A stretch of DNA of 64,000 nucleotides. It comes from Panopea generosa (lineage: Eukaryota; Mollusca; Bivalvia; Adapedonta; Hiatellidae). Shown here piece by piece: positions 23,372 to 34,341 of the stretch. Below the pieces are notes generated by a model. The model had not been told where the DNA came from. It saw only the letters and a list, made by a program, of their open reading frames with translations, and did not search any database. The stretch spans positions 7,870,544 through 7,934,543 of the forward strand of contig CM055895.1 of assembly GCA_029582155.1 (NCBI GenBank), in the 5' to 3' direction. Each line of letters opens with the position of its first letter. The first letter of the stretch is position 1. Position numbers and translations under genes: made by a program.

Positions 23372-23595
23372 ATCCTAGAACCTGATTTCTCCCGAATCAG
23401 ATCTATTACCCCCATTCACCCCTATAAAAAAGCAGGGATGTCCATACCTGTCCCACAATTCATAGCTAGTGAACGCTTACTAAACTGTGACGTCATTCAA
23501 ACTTTCTCTTAACCAGCTGACCAATCAACGTACTCAATTCCATTGCTTTGTAACGGACCCAATTGGAAGAACAGGGTCCGTTCTACATACTTCCT
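23372..23595 (+). repeat. R210 repeat, copy 3
   Basis: Starts aacctgatttctcccgaatc and keeps the core blocks cctgtcccacaattcatagc, tgacgtcattcaaactttc and gaccaatcaacg. It lies just downstream of the LDLa exon at 23691-23831, on the opposite strand. Confidence 0.82.
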
Positions 23596-23690
23596 TCATA
23601 TGTTTGTCGCCGTAACCGATACACCACTGATATCTATCTCTATCGTATGACTGTTTGATTTGAAATCTTAGCTTGCCACCCACTACTTAC

Positions 23691-23831
23691 TGTTGGCGGG
23701 TGAAACTGAGTTGCAGTTCGACTGGATTTCGTCAGTATTATCGTTACAGTCATCATCACCATCACACAGCCAGTCGGCCGGTACACAGTTTCCGTCACCG
23801 CACGTGAACTCATGACCACCACAGGAACCAC
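23691..23831 (-). CDS. Gene 2 exon: LDLa module 2
   Basis: Exon of 141 bases, phase 1 in and out, acceptor tttgcag, donor AACA|GTAAGT. It encodes one LDL-receptor class A module: [20 protein letters not shown], then [18 protein letters not shown]. Six cysteines and the acidic calcium cage (DGDDDC...DNTDE) are in place. One exon equals one module, which would allow shuffling or duplication without breaking the frame. Confidence 0.93.
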
Positions 23832-24117
23832 CTGCAAAAGCATTTAAGTCGATAAATCATGTTGTTGTTACTGATGTTGTTATTGTTGTTGCTGCTATTG
23901 CTACCGTTGCAATTTGTATTAGTTGCTGTTCGTCTGTATATTGATAGTGTAAGAGTACCTTCAAAGTACTGTAAATGTGAAAACGGAGATAGCATGGTTT
24001 TAGAGGACGCCAAGTAGGAAGGTGCATATATGCATATGGACATAATCGTATGTGAACAACCAGTCACAAATCTACAGACCAGACAACGGTGAGCACGCCT
24101 AATTACAATGCATGTTG

Positions 24118-24422
24118 TAGTTGTTGTGTGGTGTTTAGCGTTACTTTCAACGATTGTTCAGTTATATCGGGACGATGTCTTCTTGAGACAGTTATCTAAT
24201 CACACTGGATTATAATGCCGCAAACACATGGTATGGTACCCCACACAGTCACATTATACTGACAATGGGCCGACAGGACCTAACATATCCTCTAAATATT
24301 GATCGGCAAGCAAAGAAGCTTCTGGTACCATTTCAAATCTTGTTATGATCCGACTGGTGATCGAATCCACGACCTTCCGCATACGAAACGGACGTTCTAC
24401 CCAAAGACAATCGCTGCGATTA
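24118..24422 (-). repeat. SINE family A copy, minus strand
   Basis: Reverse complement shows tRNA-like head, body and tail homologous to 1561-1880, for example ccgcaaacacatggtatg matching the complement of catgtgtctgcgg. Confidence 0.78.
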
Positions 24423-25034
24423 ACTATACTGCAAACCAAGTACACAATACAATAGAATCAACAACATCAATAGCAATGGTTTCAACCGTTGATTATATAC
24501 CAAAGTTTAACATACATAGTTCAAATAGCAGCCTTAGAAATGATTGTAGATACTTTTATTTATATATGTCCTGATTTCTTTTCACACGATTATCGCATTC
24601 CAGTGTTTGTGTCTTTGCTACTGTCTGTCGGTCATTTAGTAACTTTCATTTCTGTTACATGTTAACCTGTTGTAGATCATACTGCGGTTAAAGGAGAGAA
24701 CATGTCACATGATAAAGCAGAGAAATGTTCTCAGTCAAACCTATGTGCACACCTTCATCAACATCATATAAAGAAATGTATAATAAAAAACAACGGTTTC
24801 ATGAAACGTTATGGAAATGAAGTATCTATATTATTTGGCTATTGTTAATGCACACCTGCGTTACTGTTTCATTTTATAAATGATTGTGTTGCATTTCTGT
24901 CTACAAGTTAAGATGTTTGTAATATATGTTATGCAATTTTAAAGTCAGTCAGCGCAACTAATTGGCGTTTCAGGCATCCGCCGTTTACTATTACTATCGA
25001 CACACTATATCTTCAATCCACTGACTTCTTTCTC

Positions 25035-25180
25035 ACATATTCAGAGTTGGGAGGTATATAGCCCTATAATAAAGTTCATGATCAGTTATCATAGATACAC
25101 TAGCCGGGCAGGGACTTGAACTCAGGGCACTTGATAGGACGGTGAGACGCCTTATCTATTGATCTACTCATGTCCGATTT
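25035..25180 (-). repeat. tRNA-like SINE fragment, minus strand
   Basis: The minus strand contains gagttcaagtccctgcccgg (T-arm-like) and gagtagatcaatagataagg (D-arm-like). No acceptor stem. Confidence 0.5.
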
Positions 25181-25839
25181 AAACTAGTCAAGATAAAACG
25201 GACAGTTGTGATATTCAAGCATATGCAGCATTAACGTCACCACCTTAATTTTTTATTTGGCTCTTGCAGATTTATGGTTATTATATAAGTACTGCATATG
25301 CCTCGAACAAGGAAAGAGGGGAAATGCAAATTAAGGAATATATGAGGGTTTGTTATTTTAAAACATATGTAGAAGATAATCTTGTAGATTTAACTCAGGT
25401 TATTTTGAATAGAATATTAACACATAGCTGGTTAAATATGACATTTGGTTTTGTTTAATGAGAAAGTTCTCACATCGATGCTAAGATTAACCACCGCCCC
25501 GTTGCCATTAGCGATAGTTTCCAATGGTGTGATTGACGTAAATTAATAAAACACTACTTATGCAGTTGTTTTTGCAGAGACATATTTGTATCAAATGCAT
25601 ATGTGTGTATTTGATTGACATCTATCTATTCTGCTCATGGTATATGCATATATACCATCAGCAGTTCCATTGCAATGTACATACATACACATAAATACAC
25701 ATATATATCATATCACGTCTATCTCTTGGGGGTATATTTGATTTGATACTATTTGGCTAATGATAGACACATGGTATCATCATGTTTACTGTTACGGCTA
25801 GATAGTGTAGATAGTTCACTGCTGATTGTATATACCAAC

Positions 25840-25965
25840 CTGGTGTAACGCCATTGCAGTTTTGTTCGTCACTGTCATCACCACAATCATCATCATTATC
25901 ACAACGGAAGACGGCGTTGATACACTTATCATTCGCGCATTTGAACTGAGATGAGCTACACGTGT
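25840..25965 (-). CDS. Gene 2 exon: LDLa module 1
   Basis: Exon of 126 bases, phase 1 in and out, acceptor atttcag, donor CCAG|GTTGGT. It encodes [18 protein letters not shown], then [17 protein letters not shown]: six cysteines and the DxxDE calcium-binding end of an LDLa module. It sits directly before a second LDLa exon of the same phase. Confidence 0.92.
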
Positions 25966-25979
25966 CTGAAATGGTTTAA

Positions 25980-27735
25980 CAAACAGTAGTAAAATATTGT
26001 GTTGTTACAGAGCAGAACAGAACAGAACATAAACTGTATTTGACTTACACATAGTATATCGTCATATAACAAACACATATACAAAATACATTTTTACCAC
26101 GTAACAGGGATATTGTAACGTTAAAGTAAAAAAAAAAAAAGCTATTAAAAGGAAGGAATAGAGACCAGTTACGTGTTAGGGAAGTTTTTATAGATTAGGC
26201 ATTTTTGATGAAATAGACTTAGTTAATAATATTTTTTTACTATTATAAGATTTTAGTAATTCTATAAACTTAAACATGCTTGGGTTTTGGTAAGAAGATT
26301 ACGCATGCATTTTTTTTCGAATATCAGAATAACAAGGACCTGTTAAAGTAAAATGAAATTCATCTACTAAGTACATGGTAACAGACAGAAATGAACTCCC
26401 GCGTACCAAAAGGCATCTTATAGACCATATGGTTAACATGGGTACAAAGTTTCGTGATGTAACCTTGAACAGTTTGGAAGTTATGATCCGAAAACAATTA
26501 ATTTTAAATCTTTGTCTATTGGTTTCCATGGTAACAGAAAAAAATACTGAACATGTAAACTCCCTCATACCAAAAAGAACTACTACACTATTAGGTTGGC
26601 ATGTGTAGAAAGTTTCCTTGTGAGACGTATTTGCAAAGCGCATGCATCAAGGGTCCGTGGTCCATTGGTCACATATAAATGTTTAAGAATATGTGCGTCT
26701 TACGATAAATACTAATAAATATATGTTTGTTTTTTTTCTTCAGAAAAGCAAGCATCCATGGTGATCGAAAGATCCGTCACAATACCACATTGCCTTAGTA
26801 GTTTCGAGTTGCTGAATCTAAGTCATGCAACGTTATAATGTAACTAATACAATTTTGAAGATACAGGTAATAAATCTTTACACAACAAGCCGTATATTGC
26901 ATATACGTTTGGAATTGATTTTTAAAGCTGTTAAATGTAACTTTTCCTGCCCATTTCTTTTTCAAAGCAGCTATGCTACATTTTTTTTTATTTGTGAAAA
27001 AAAACAACTATTTAGATAATTTCTTTAAATGTTCCTGTTTCATCAACATTTTTCTAAAATACTTGACTAAGTTTTGACTGGTCATTTATCTATTGTATAT
27101 TCAATATCAATGATACCATATACAGTTATACTGAGACCAGTCTAAAAACATGATCACCCGGCTGCTTTATATAGATTTAAGTTTTTAAGTATTTAAGTAT
27201 ATGTAGATAAAACCGGAGTCTGAAAGAAAGTTTATTGTTGTAAAACCCTGTGGTATCATACAAAGTGCCTGTGTCGTCGGACTGCAGTGTTGTAGAACAC
27301 TACTACATTATAAAGGCAAATCAAAGAAAATACCTTTAGAACATGATGTAGCATAGACAGAAAATGATTTTAATATCGGTATGTATATGCAACGACACTT
27401 GTTCAAGATAAAGAAATTCCATTTGGAAATTGTGAAATAATGGAATGCACCTAGATGTCGCTATATCGATCGAGCAAAGATAAGAGTATTAATTCGTAAT
27501 TGTGGTATTTGGTGAACAGTTTCCAATCCTGTAATTCTAAAAGGAGTTTACGTCAAATTGGATTTGTAATACTGTGAAAGACCGCGACTACAATTCGAAC
27601 TTCATGTATAGATTTGACTCCGTGCCTTATCTCTATATGTTAAAACCATCTCAGCCAAAATGTTGTTCTGCCAGACGACACTGTCAGTGTACTAAACCGG
27701 AGTATTACATTGATGTCAAATATACCTGATAATAA
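25980..27735. other. Intron sequence, nothing recognised
   Basis: Part of the gene 2 intron between 29646 and 25965. Contains short open frames on both strands (e.g. 26299-26643 minus) without domain or splice support. Confidence 0.4.
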
Positions 27736-27741
27736 GTCTAT

Positions 27742-27945
27742 ATATGGAACCTGATATCTCACGAATCAGGTCTATTAATCCCTAATGAAAAAGCAGGGAA
27801 TTCAAGTCTGTCCCACAATTCATACACGTACACTCTTACTGAACTGTGACATCATTCAGACTTATTTCAAGTAACCAATCAACGTGTTCGTAACAGTTGC
27901 TATTTAACGGAGCCGGTCTGGAGAGCTAGGGCCATTGTACAGACT
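27742..27945 (+). repeat. R210 repeat, copy 4
   Basis: Best-preserved left end: acctgatatctcacgaatca then ggt, a 7-base inverted pair around a 9-base loop. Right end about ggagccggtctggagagcta. Confidence 0.85.
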
Positions 27946-28261
27946 CCCTGATAATTGAATACCTTGGAAGCATGATACCCAACCAAAAGAAGAAATTAGG
28001 AGGCTCGGTTTAATTGCTCGGTTCAACAGGACATAAAGGAATATGCAAATCACCTGCAGCCGTATTCTATTCAAACAATAACAAATTTGAATCAAAACAC
28101 AGGGCAACTGTTCACAGCCGCCATATAGGACTTGTGTTATAATCGCCAATGACACATGAACTCACTTACAAGAAGAAAATAGTAAACTCGTTTTCATTCA
28201 ATATGATCATGGTTTTTAAACATGTAAAATTGGTCTAAATGTTTTCAGTAAATACATAGAC

Positions 28262-28450
28262 TGTTGTAGAACGGCTCTCTCATTGCGTCTGTTATATAGC
28301 AATAGGATTTGAGCACGTTGATTGGTCAGTTGCATCAGGGAAAGTTGAACTGACGTAACAACTTGGTAAAAATTACTTTGAATTGTGAGACAGGTAAATA
28401 ATTCTCTGCTTTTCATTGGGAATGAATATTCCTGATTCGACAGATATGGG
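28262..28450 (-). repeat. R210 repeat, copy 5, inverted
   Basis: Reverse complement of the family: gtagaacggctctctcattg...cgttgattggtcag...attcctgattcgacagatat. Only about 310 bases from copy 4 and in the opposite direction, so the two could pair as an inverted repeat. Confidence 0.82.
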
Positions 28451-28762
28451 ATTGATAACTAAACACAGCAATGAAGTAGCGATCTAAATGTAAAACTGCT
28501 ATCAAAACCAAACGATCGTCAACAAATGAACGTGTTTACAAAACACAGTTAACCAAACAGCAATTGCATTTCTTGTTGTGCATCAATTTCTAAAAAATAC
28601 CAAGGCTTTTTGTTAACATGTGAATGATTTATTCTATAATAACGTGCCCTCTTTAATTGATTATGGTGGTTATATTTTATAATATTGCAAGATATATGCG
28701 AGCTGTGTATGCTTAAATTAAAAAAAAAAAATATGTTCTGTTCTACTCTGTTAAATATATCT

Positions 28763-28938
28763 ACAGTCAAGCTTGTCTTAAGCGGCCAGTCAAGGAAGGC
28801 GCAAAAGTGGCATTTTAAAACAGGTTGTTGCTTAATTCAGGTAAATTTGCTCTGAAAACACAGAAATGGGAAATAGCGAATGTGACTTCTTAATACAAAT
28901 GGCTGCTTAATAGAGATGGACCACTTATACAGGTTTGT
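28763..28938. repeat. Short element with inverted ends TACAGTCAAGCTTGT
   Basis: Left tacagtcaagcttgt and right acaggtttgtctgta are complementary at 12 of 15 positions. The interior has cttaagcggcc and gcttaata blocks. No coding capacity. Confidence 0.55.
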
Positions 28939-28969
28939 CTGTATATTTTAAGATGATAAAAAGTAGTAC

Positions 28970-29605
28970 CCATCAGGAGGGTCAGCCCGTGAGACACAGA
29001 AGCATGAAAATTACACGGTTTACGACGGACTCATAGGCCTCATTAATTTTGCTTACACTCTGTTTTCCAGTACTTTCTATAATAAGAAGAAGATTTCTAA
29101 AGTTTACCTTAAATTAAACTGTTTTTCACAGGCCGAGTGTTACAGATGGGGCCACTCAATAAAACTTAAGCATTAATCGTCATTTCATTATGAAGAAGTC
29201 GAAAATGTGAATTGTTTACGGACGCACTAATATTTTTAGACCGTACCCCCAAGGGCCAAGCCGTGAGACCCGGGGACATGAACTTCATAATTTGTATTAA
29301 GGACTAATATGCGTCCAAAATCATGCTTACTATTTGTTTACCAGTGCTTCTTGTAATAAGAAGATATTTTCTAAAGATTATTTTGAATTTGACTATTTTG
29401 GTCCCGTCCCCCAAGGTCCCAAAGGGGTGGGAACCTTGTAATTCATAATTATTATTCACCCTTAGGTACCAAAGCTGTATACAACATTTCATTACGAGTA
29501 CGCATACGGTTATTTAGAAGAAAATAAAATAATGATTGTTACGGACGCACGGCGTACGACGACGGACAAAAGGCGATTGCAAAAGGACGTTTGAGACAAA
29601 CTCTC
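28970..29605 (+). repeat. Interspersed repeat with ~245-bp internal repetition
   Basis: Blocks gcccgtgagacacagaagca and gccgtgagacccggggacat start two related units, each followed by aataagaagaagatttctaaag-like sequence. The element ends in ggacgcacggcgtacgacga and aaggcgattgcaaaagg. It lies directly downstream of gene 2 exon 29646-29836. Confidence 0.6.
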
Positions 29606-29645
29606 AGTTCACCTCAAATAGGGCATGAATATTTATACAACTTAC

Positions 29646-29836
29646 GGATGACCGTTGTTGTGAAATTGTAGAACAATTTAAAGCCGCTCTGCTGCGTATC
29701 ACCATCGGTAATAAATTGTAAAGTTAGAAATCGTCCAGTGGACGAGATTGTGTTAAAGCTGTTGCCACAGAACTTGCCCAAGCTCGGGGATGTGGTGGTG
29801 TTTCCATCGTAGAGCGTAAGGAAGTCGAAGGAGCAA
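29646..29836 (-). CDS. Gene 2 exon: CUB domain 1 C-terminal half
   Basis: Exon of 191 bases, phase 2 in and phase 1 out, acceptor aacttcag, donor CATCC|GTAAGT. It encodes CSFDFLTLYDGNTTTSP, LGKFCGNSFNTISS and QSGFKLFYNF. These are the third and fourth cysteines, the FDF/LYDG core and the GF.L.Y end of a CUB domain. Joins 30297-30486 in phase. Confidence 0.93.
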
Positions 29837-30296
29837 CTGAAGTTGGAAATTTTGGTGGAAAGTAAAGTTATATATTTTGTAAATATAATAGGCATTGTAA
29901 ATATAAATATCAGTTGCTATCAAGACAAACGTAAATACGATTATTTCTGTATGTATATTGCGAAATAAATCTTTGAATGGGGCGTTCACTGACAGAGTTG
30001 TAAAACATGCCGTCTCATGACCTCCTGCCTCTTACAGGTGAAGTCGTGCAGTCGGACCAACCTGATTATATACACTGCATGTAAGAAGGTTTACCAGCTT
30101 CTTGCGAAAATACGATTCTACTTGCATTCATTAATATATATCTGAGGTCCTCCGTTACCAGTAAAACTGTTTGCCATGTATTGCATGTACTGTGTTGAAA
30201 ATATCCGTATATATAGTCCAATTTAAGTATTTGAATTAACTTCAAAACAAAGTTATGAAGATATCAGATCATTTATGCTAAGATATGTTAACTTAC

Positions 30297-30486
30297 GATG
30301 GGTCATCTTCTACATCAAAGCTTTCTGAACCGAGCGCCACAAATTGTCCAACTGGAGCCTCTATTCTCCAGATGCAGTCCATATTTTTTCCATAGTGGTG
30401 GTTAGCTTCGAATCCACCGTGGGACACAATTACGCCGTTGTCCGTGGTGTGGTAATCCAACCCTCCACAATTATAGGCTCGCTTCA
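30297..30486 (-). CDS. Gene 2 exon: CUB domain 1 N-terminal half
   Basis: Exon of 190 bases, phase 1 in and phase 2 out, acceptor tttaacag, donor CATC|GTAAGT. It encodes KRAYNCGGLDYHTTDNGVIV, then MDCIWRIEAPVGQFV, the first half of a CUB domain. It is the most upstream gene 2 exon I can identify. Because it is entered in phase 1 there must be at least one earlier exon, presumably with start codon and signal peptide. Confidence 0.92.
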
Positions 30487-30769
30487 CTGTTAAATATTAC
30501 AATTAATTTTATACTTTATCCGCCATTTAAACTGTTTGAAAGTCACAGAGTGTGGTGTTAATATTAACAGAGTGGTATTTATAAGATTCATCTCAGTGTC
30601 GCTTATACTAACAACTCAGCTATAGGAGCAGGGGTGTCTTTTTGGAATATAATGGGGGTCAGGTGAGCTTAAAACAAATTTGAGCAAAAATGCATCAGAG
30701 ATGTTAATCAACCACCAACACTTGCATTGTATTACTTTTAATGTTTTCAGAACGGTACCAATCAACGTT

Positions 30770-31112
30770 ATACAGATAAAATATTTAAATTCAAATAAAA
30801 CATATCTAGATATATGCGCATATGACCCAAATTGTGTTATTAGACACATAAACAGAATGCACAATCCCTTCTTGAACATATTCAAACCTGCTACAGCCTG
30901 CAAAATGATACACATTTCATAAAATATCCAATTTGGTTTAATCAAAACATTAAGGTCGGAGGCACAAATATATTTTATAACCATTGGTTTTTAAGGGGTA
31001 TTAATAATTATGAATACAAATGGTAATTTCTATTCGATGATAGATTTTATCAATAGGTACAACATAACTACAGACTTCATAGAATATGAAGGATTGCTAG
31101 CATATGTTAGAA
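30770..31112 (+). pseudogene. LINE ORF2 3' fragment (same family as 46169-49883)
   Basis: Matches about 48830-49230 with small deletions: shared blocks include agacacataaacagaat, ggtcggaggcacaa, gaatacaaatggtaatttct and agaatatgaaggattgctag. Frames are broken. It stops exactly where the split-direct-repeat element begins (31118), and I find no continuation on the far side. Confidence 0.85.
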
Positions 31113-31117
31113 TATAT

Positions 31118-31840
31118 TTATTTTAGGACTAGAATCATATATGTACAAACACAAACAAGATAAACATTCGATTAACTTTAATTAATCAAAGCAAAGTACA
31201 CAATATAAATCTGAGTATTGTTAAAAATGGAATAATATTATGGCCGCAACTTTAATCTGTCTCGTCAGGTTCCTCCACAAATAATATATATCTATGGCAC
31301 CGGGCTGAGACAATAAAACTTTCTCAAAAAGAGCCGAAAGGCGACCATGTGCACGCCCATTAAAATATGGCTGACCATAGCAAATCTTTATTTATTTGTC
31401 AGCAATTGGCAAAATATCAGCAATCAGCAAAATGTCAGCAATTGGCAAGATATAAGCGATCAGCAAAAATTCAGCAATGGGCAAAATATCAGCAATAGGC
31501 AAAATATTAGCAAGAATCGGCAATACGCAAGTGTTAGCAATTAGCAACTTATCACAGCCAAAGATGTGAGCAAACCTGAGAGCTGCCTGCTTTTGTGATT
31601 GAGCAAAACTCAGTACTCAAACAAAAAACTGTTTAATTTTGTTCGAGTGATCAACTCCCACCTGCAAAGGCGATGCAGTCGAAACTGCCACTCTGTCAGA
31701 GGGAGCAACCACCCGAATATTAGTTGTTAAAAATGAATGATACAATCTTTTAGTCACCCAATGATTTCCTACTAAGGACCATAGTTGTGACGAGATTGTA
31801 AAGGCGCACACACGATCGACCCCCCGGCTGTTAGAATTTT
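31118..31840. repeat. 723-bp direct repeat, copy B2
   Basis: Identical as far as I can read to 32934-33656 (offset 1816). Bounded by ttattttagg and ttagaatttt, with no TG...CA ends as an LTR would have. Contains an internal stretch (31395-31550) of short cagcaat-ggcaaaatat repeats. Confidence 0.96.
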
Positions 31841-31853
31841 CCCCCCACCCGAG

Positions 31854-32159
31854 TTAAAGTTGCGACAGCAAATTATAGCAAAACACATAGAAATTGAATA
31901 CAACAATTTCCACTGTATAGTAATACACAAGTAGTAACCATAACAAAATCATCACTCCTTTAAACCATACAATGCCAGTCCATTGGTTGTACTGCCAAAC
32001 GCTTCTGTGTACTGCCTGAAGAATGTCTTTCACTTGTAAGCCATATCTACATGCCGTATTGGATATCCCTTGGGGAACGTAAAACAGATACCGGTAGTCT
32101 ATTCGCACACGACATTCGCAGCCTAGAATCGTTTGTCCTGAACACGTAAAACAGTACAT
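31854..32159 (-). CDS. Unrecognised ORF in the A2 spacer (cysteine-containing)
   Basis: A 101-residue minus-strand frame. Its first two thirds look coding in composition: CSGQTILGCECRVRIDYRYL, then TACRYGLQVKDILQAVHRSV and QYNQWTGIVWF. The last third is hydrophobic and may be intron. A possible acceptor (gtgttcag) precedes GQTIL. I do not recognise the family. If A2 is a copy of the element's 5' end, this could be part of its first ORF; alternatively it is a captured host exon. Confidence 0.35.
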   Translation of the reverse strand: MYCFTCSGQTILGCECRVRIDYRYLFYVPQGISNTACRYGLQVKDILQAVHRSVWQYNQWTGIVWFKGVMILLWLLLVYYYTVEIVVFNFYVFCYNLLSQL

Positions 32160-32314
32160 TCACTAATGTAAAACCAATCCCTCATTACTTTGTATTATAC
32201 ATGTAGTCAACTTACAAAATATACACAGCCCAACAGCTACAATTTATCAATTAAATCACCTTACACGCACATATTGGCACAGCCTATTCTACTGTCAAGT
32301 TCTTCGACTATGAT

Positions 32315-32524
32315 TTAAATGTTATGATCATACGTATACATTACATCAGCAAAAGGCACAACTGAGTGTCCAGCGAGTACATCCAGCATGGGATTAAAAC
32401 TTGTAGTCTGACCAAGGGTCCTTCCATGTACTGGTAAGTGGTAAGAAGTGTGCCTGCCGTGCGTGATCTTGGTGAATACTGAAATTATACATAAAACTGG
32501 CCACAGTATCTCTGTCAACACCAT
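32315..32524 (-). CDS. Small ORF with signal-peptide-like start
   Basis: Starts MVLTEILWPVLCIISVF followed by TKITHG, which has the hydrophobic core and small-residue end of a signal peptide. It lies upstream (on the minus strand) of 31854-32159 in the A2 spacer. It is tempting as the missing first exon of gene 2, but the candidate donor CCA|GTACAT is phase 0 whereas exon 30297-30486 needs phase 1. Unproven. Confidence 0.3.
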   Translation of the reverse strand: MVLTEILWPVLCIISVFTKITHGRHTSYHLPVHGRTLGQTTSFNPMLDVLAGHSVVPFADVMYTYDHNI

Positions 32525-32933
32525 AATTAAGTCTGGTCATAGTATACAAACATGATAAAAACAGATAAAATATGAAAAGTAAAGTTAAAGATGACTAGAG
32601 AAATACTATTTATGAACAAGTATTAAAAAATGAATAATCTTGAATTAAATAAACACTCAAATAAGGATAAGTATATGATCAAGAACGCTGACCCAACTTG
32701 CAATATCAAATACATGTAGTGAACAATAATATGGGGTGTGGTGGGCGGGCAAAAATAATCAAGGTTTGCTAAATCGATTCTATGCCGGATGTTGCAGCTG
32801 CAGAAAGGCCGAAGCAATCCGCATGAGTTTACTTAACGAGAACATCCGAGACTAACCAAATGAATGTAAACAAATACACGAAAATGATCTGCCAAAATAA
32901 ATGTGATTATTTTTATTCGAAAAATAATCTGTA

Positions 32934-33656
32934 TTATTTTAGGACTAGAATCATATATGTACAAACACAAACAAGATAAACATTCGATTAACTTTAATTA
33001 ATCAAAGCAAAGTACACAATATAAATCTGAGTATTGTTAAAAATGGAATAATATTATGGCCGCAACTTTAATCTGTCTCGTCAGGTTCCTCCACAAATAA
33101 TATATATCTATGGCACCGGGCTGAGACAATAAAACTTTCTCAAAAAGAGCCGAAAGGCGACCATGTGCACGCCCATTAAAATATGGCTGACCATAGCAAA
33201 TCTTTATTTATTTGTCAGCAATTGGCAAAATATCAGCAATCAGCAAAATGTCAGCAATTGGCAAGATATAAGCGATCAGCAAAAATTCAGCAATGGGCAA
33301 AATATCAGCAATAGGCAAAATATTAGCAAGAATCGGCAATACGCAAGTGTTAGCAATTAGCAACTTATCACAGCCAAAGATGTGAGCAAACCTGAGAGCT
33401 GCCTGCTTTTGTGATTGAGCAAAACTCAGTACTCAAACAAAAAACTGTTTAATTTTGTTCGAGTGATCAACTCCCACCTGCAAAGGCGATGCAGTCGAAA
33501 CTGCCACTCTGTCAGAGGGAGCAACCACCCGAATATTAGTTGTTAAAAATGAATGATACAATCTTTTAGTCACCCAATGATTTCCTACTAAGGACCATAG
33601 TTGTGACGAGATTGTAAAGGCGCACACACGATCGACCCCCCGGCTGTTAGAATTTT
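32934..33656. repeat. 723-bp direct repeat, copy B1
   Basis: Partner of 31118-31840. The SGNH stop codon lies 51 bases beyond its right end. Identity of both copies implies recent insertion or gene conversion. Confidence 0.96.
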
Positions 33657-33706
33657 TCCGCCACTATAAATTTGCCATAAAAATAGAAAATTTATCCGCC
33701 AAAAAT

Positions 33707-34272
33707 TTAAAGACCCAGCTTAGAAATTACTGCATCTCTTAATGCGTCCATTAACATTTCAAGACCAACTTCAGAAAGGTGGACACCATCAGGCCTGAAG
33801 AAACCAGGGGTAGAAAAATCTATGTCCGCAACTAGGGAATCACCTCTGACTCCAGCTGCACGCATCACTTGTTGCCTTCCAAAACGATTTATTCTTCTCC
33901 TTTTTTGCTCAGCTAGGACATTCAAACTGTCGTCAATGCCCCAGTGTACCCTCTGGGTTATATCAAACCATATGAGGTAAATATTGGGGAATGCTGCAGT
34001 TAAATAATTAACACCCGTCCTAATCAATTTCATGAGTTTAAAAATAGACATTGACATGATGTCATTACCACCCAAATTTATGACTACGACAGAAGGAGGT
34101 GTTTGAAACAGCACCCTCAGCTGTAAACTGTGATTAAAATCACCCCATGACATTCCCCTTATACCATATCAGCCAATGTGTTGATCGAACGGGATTCTCA
34201 AATTTGGCCTTCCTGAATCAATTGCTCTTCGGCCGGCCCAAAACACAATGGAGTCACCCAATATCCATACAC
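33707..34272 (-). pseudogene. SGNH hydrolase-like ORF of the YR element, one in-frame stop
   Basis: After acceptor cactgcag the exon reads VWILGDSIVFW (block I, catalytic Ser in GDS), then INLGGNDIMSM (block III, GND) and RPDGVHLSEVG (block V, DxxH with catalytic Asp/His), ending KLGL and TAA. All SGNH catalytic blocks are present. A TGA at 34169-34171 interrupts the frame between block I and the MSWGDF segment; the rest is open. SGNH enzymes are serine esterases/lipases; the role in a retroelement is unknown. It may be a decayed copy, a read error, or the stop may be real and translation start at MSWGDF (34153). Confidence 0.85.
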
Positions 34273-34341
34273 CTGCAGTGAGAATTGAACCAAAGTTATA
34301 TTCTTCCATATTCTGTATTTGTATTTGATTTTCGTTCCTAA

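Larger units (their letters stand above)
665..30486 (-). other. Gene 2 locus (5' part): mosaic CUB/LDLa protease, runs off left edge
   Basis: Eleven exons are visible, transcribed right to left: CUB (30297-30486, 29646-29836), LDLa (25840-25965), LDLa (23691-23831), CUB in three exons (20663-20787, 18227-18329, 15688-15810), a 39-base linker (about 7403-7441), CUB (4544-4724, 3347-3540) and the first half of another CUB (665-843). Codon phases agree across all ten junctions. By comparison with gene 1, the missing 3' part beyond the left edge should hold the rest of that CUB, an LDLa and a trypsin domain. The first CUB exon starts in phase 1, so an upstream signal-peptide exon is expected between about 30.5 and 35.8 kb, but I could not identify it. 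The product is probably a secreted calcium-dependent protease. CUB and LDLa modules usually mediate protein or ligand binding. Confidence 0.88.

Noticed and set aside
26299-26643. 114-residue minus-strand frame
   Set aside because: No domain, no flanking splice sites in a phase that fits gene 2, and a competing frame on the other strand.
31347-31544. 65-residue plus-strand ORF, identical at 33163-33360
   Set aside because: It is inside the 723-bp direct repeats and translates a short cagcaat/ggcaaaatat repeat; no sign of selection.
32315-32524. First exon (signal peptide) of gene 2
   Set aside because: The signal-like start is attractive, but the visible donor gives phase 0 where phase 1 is required, and the ORF lies in the spacer of a mobile element. 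Kept only as an unrecognised ORF.
31118-33656. Short LTR retrotransposon (TRIM) with 723-bp LTRs
   Set aside because: The repeats lack TG...CA ends, I see no primer-binding site or polypurine tract, and the adjacent recombinase and SGNH exons fit split direct repeats better. Not fully excluded.
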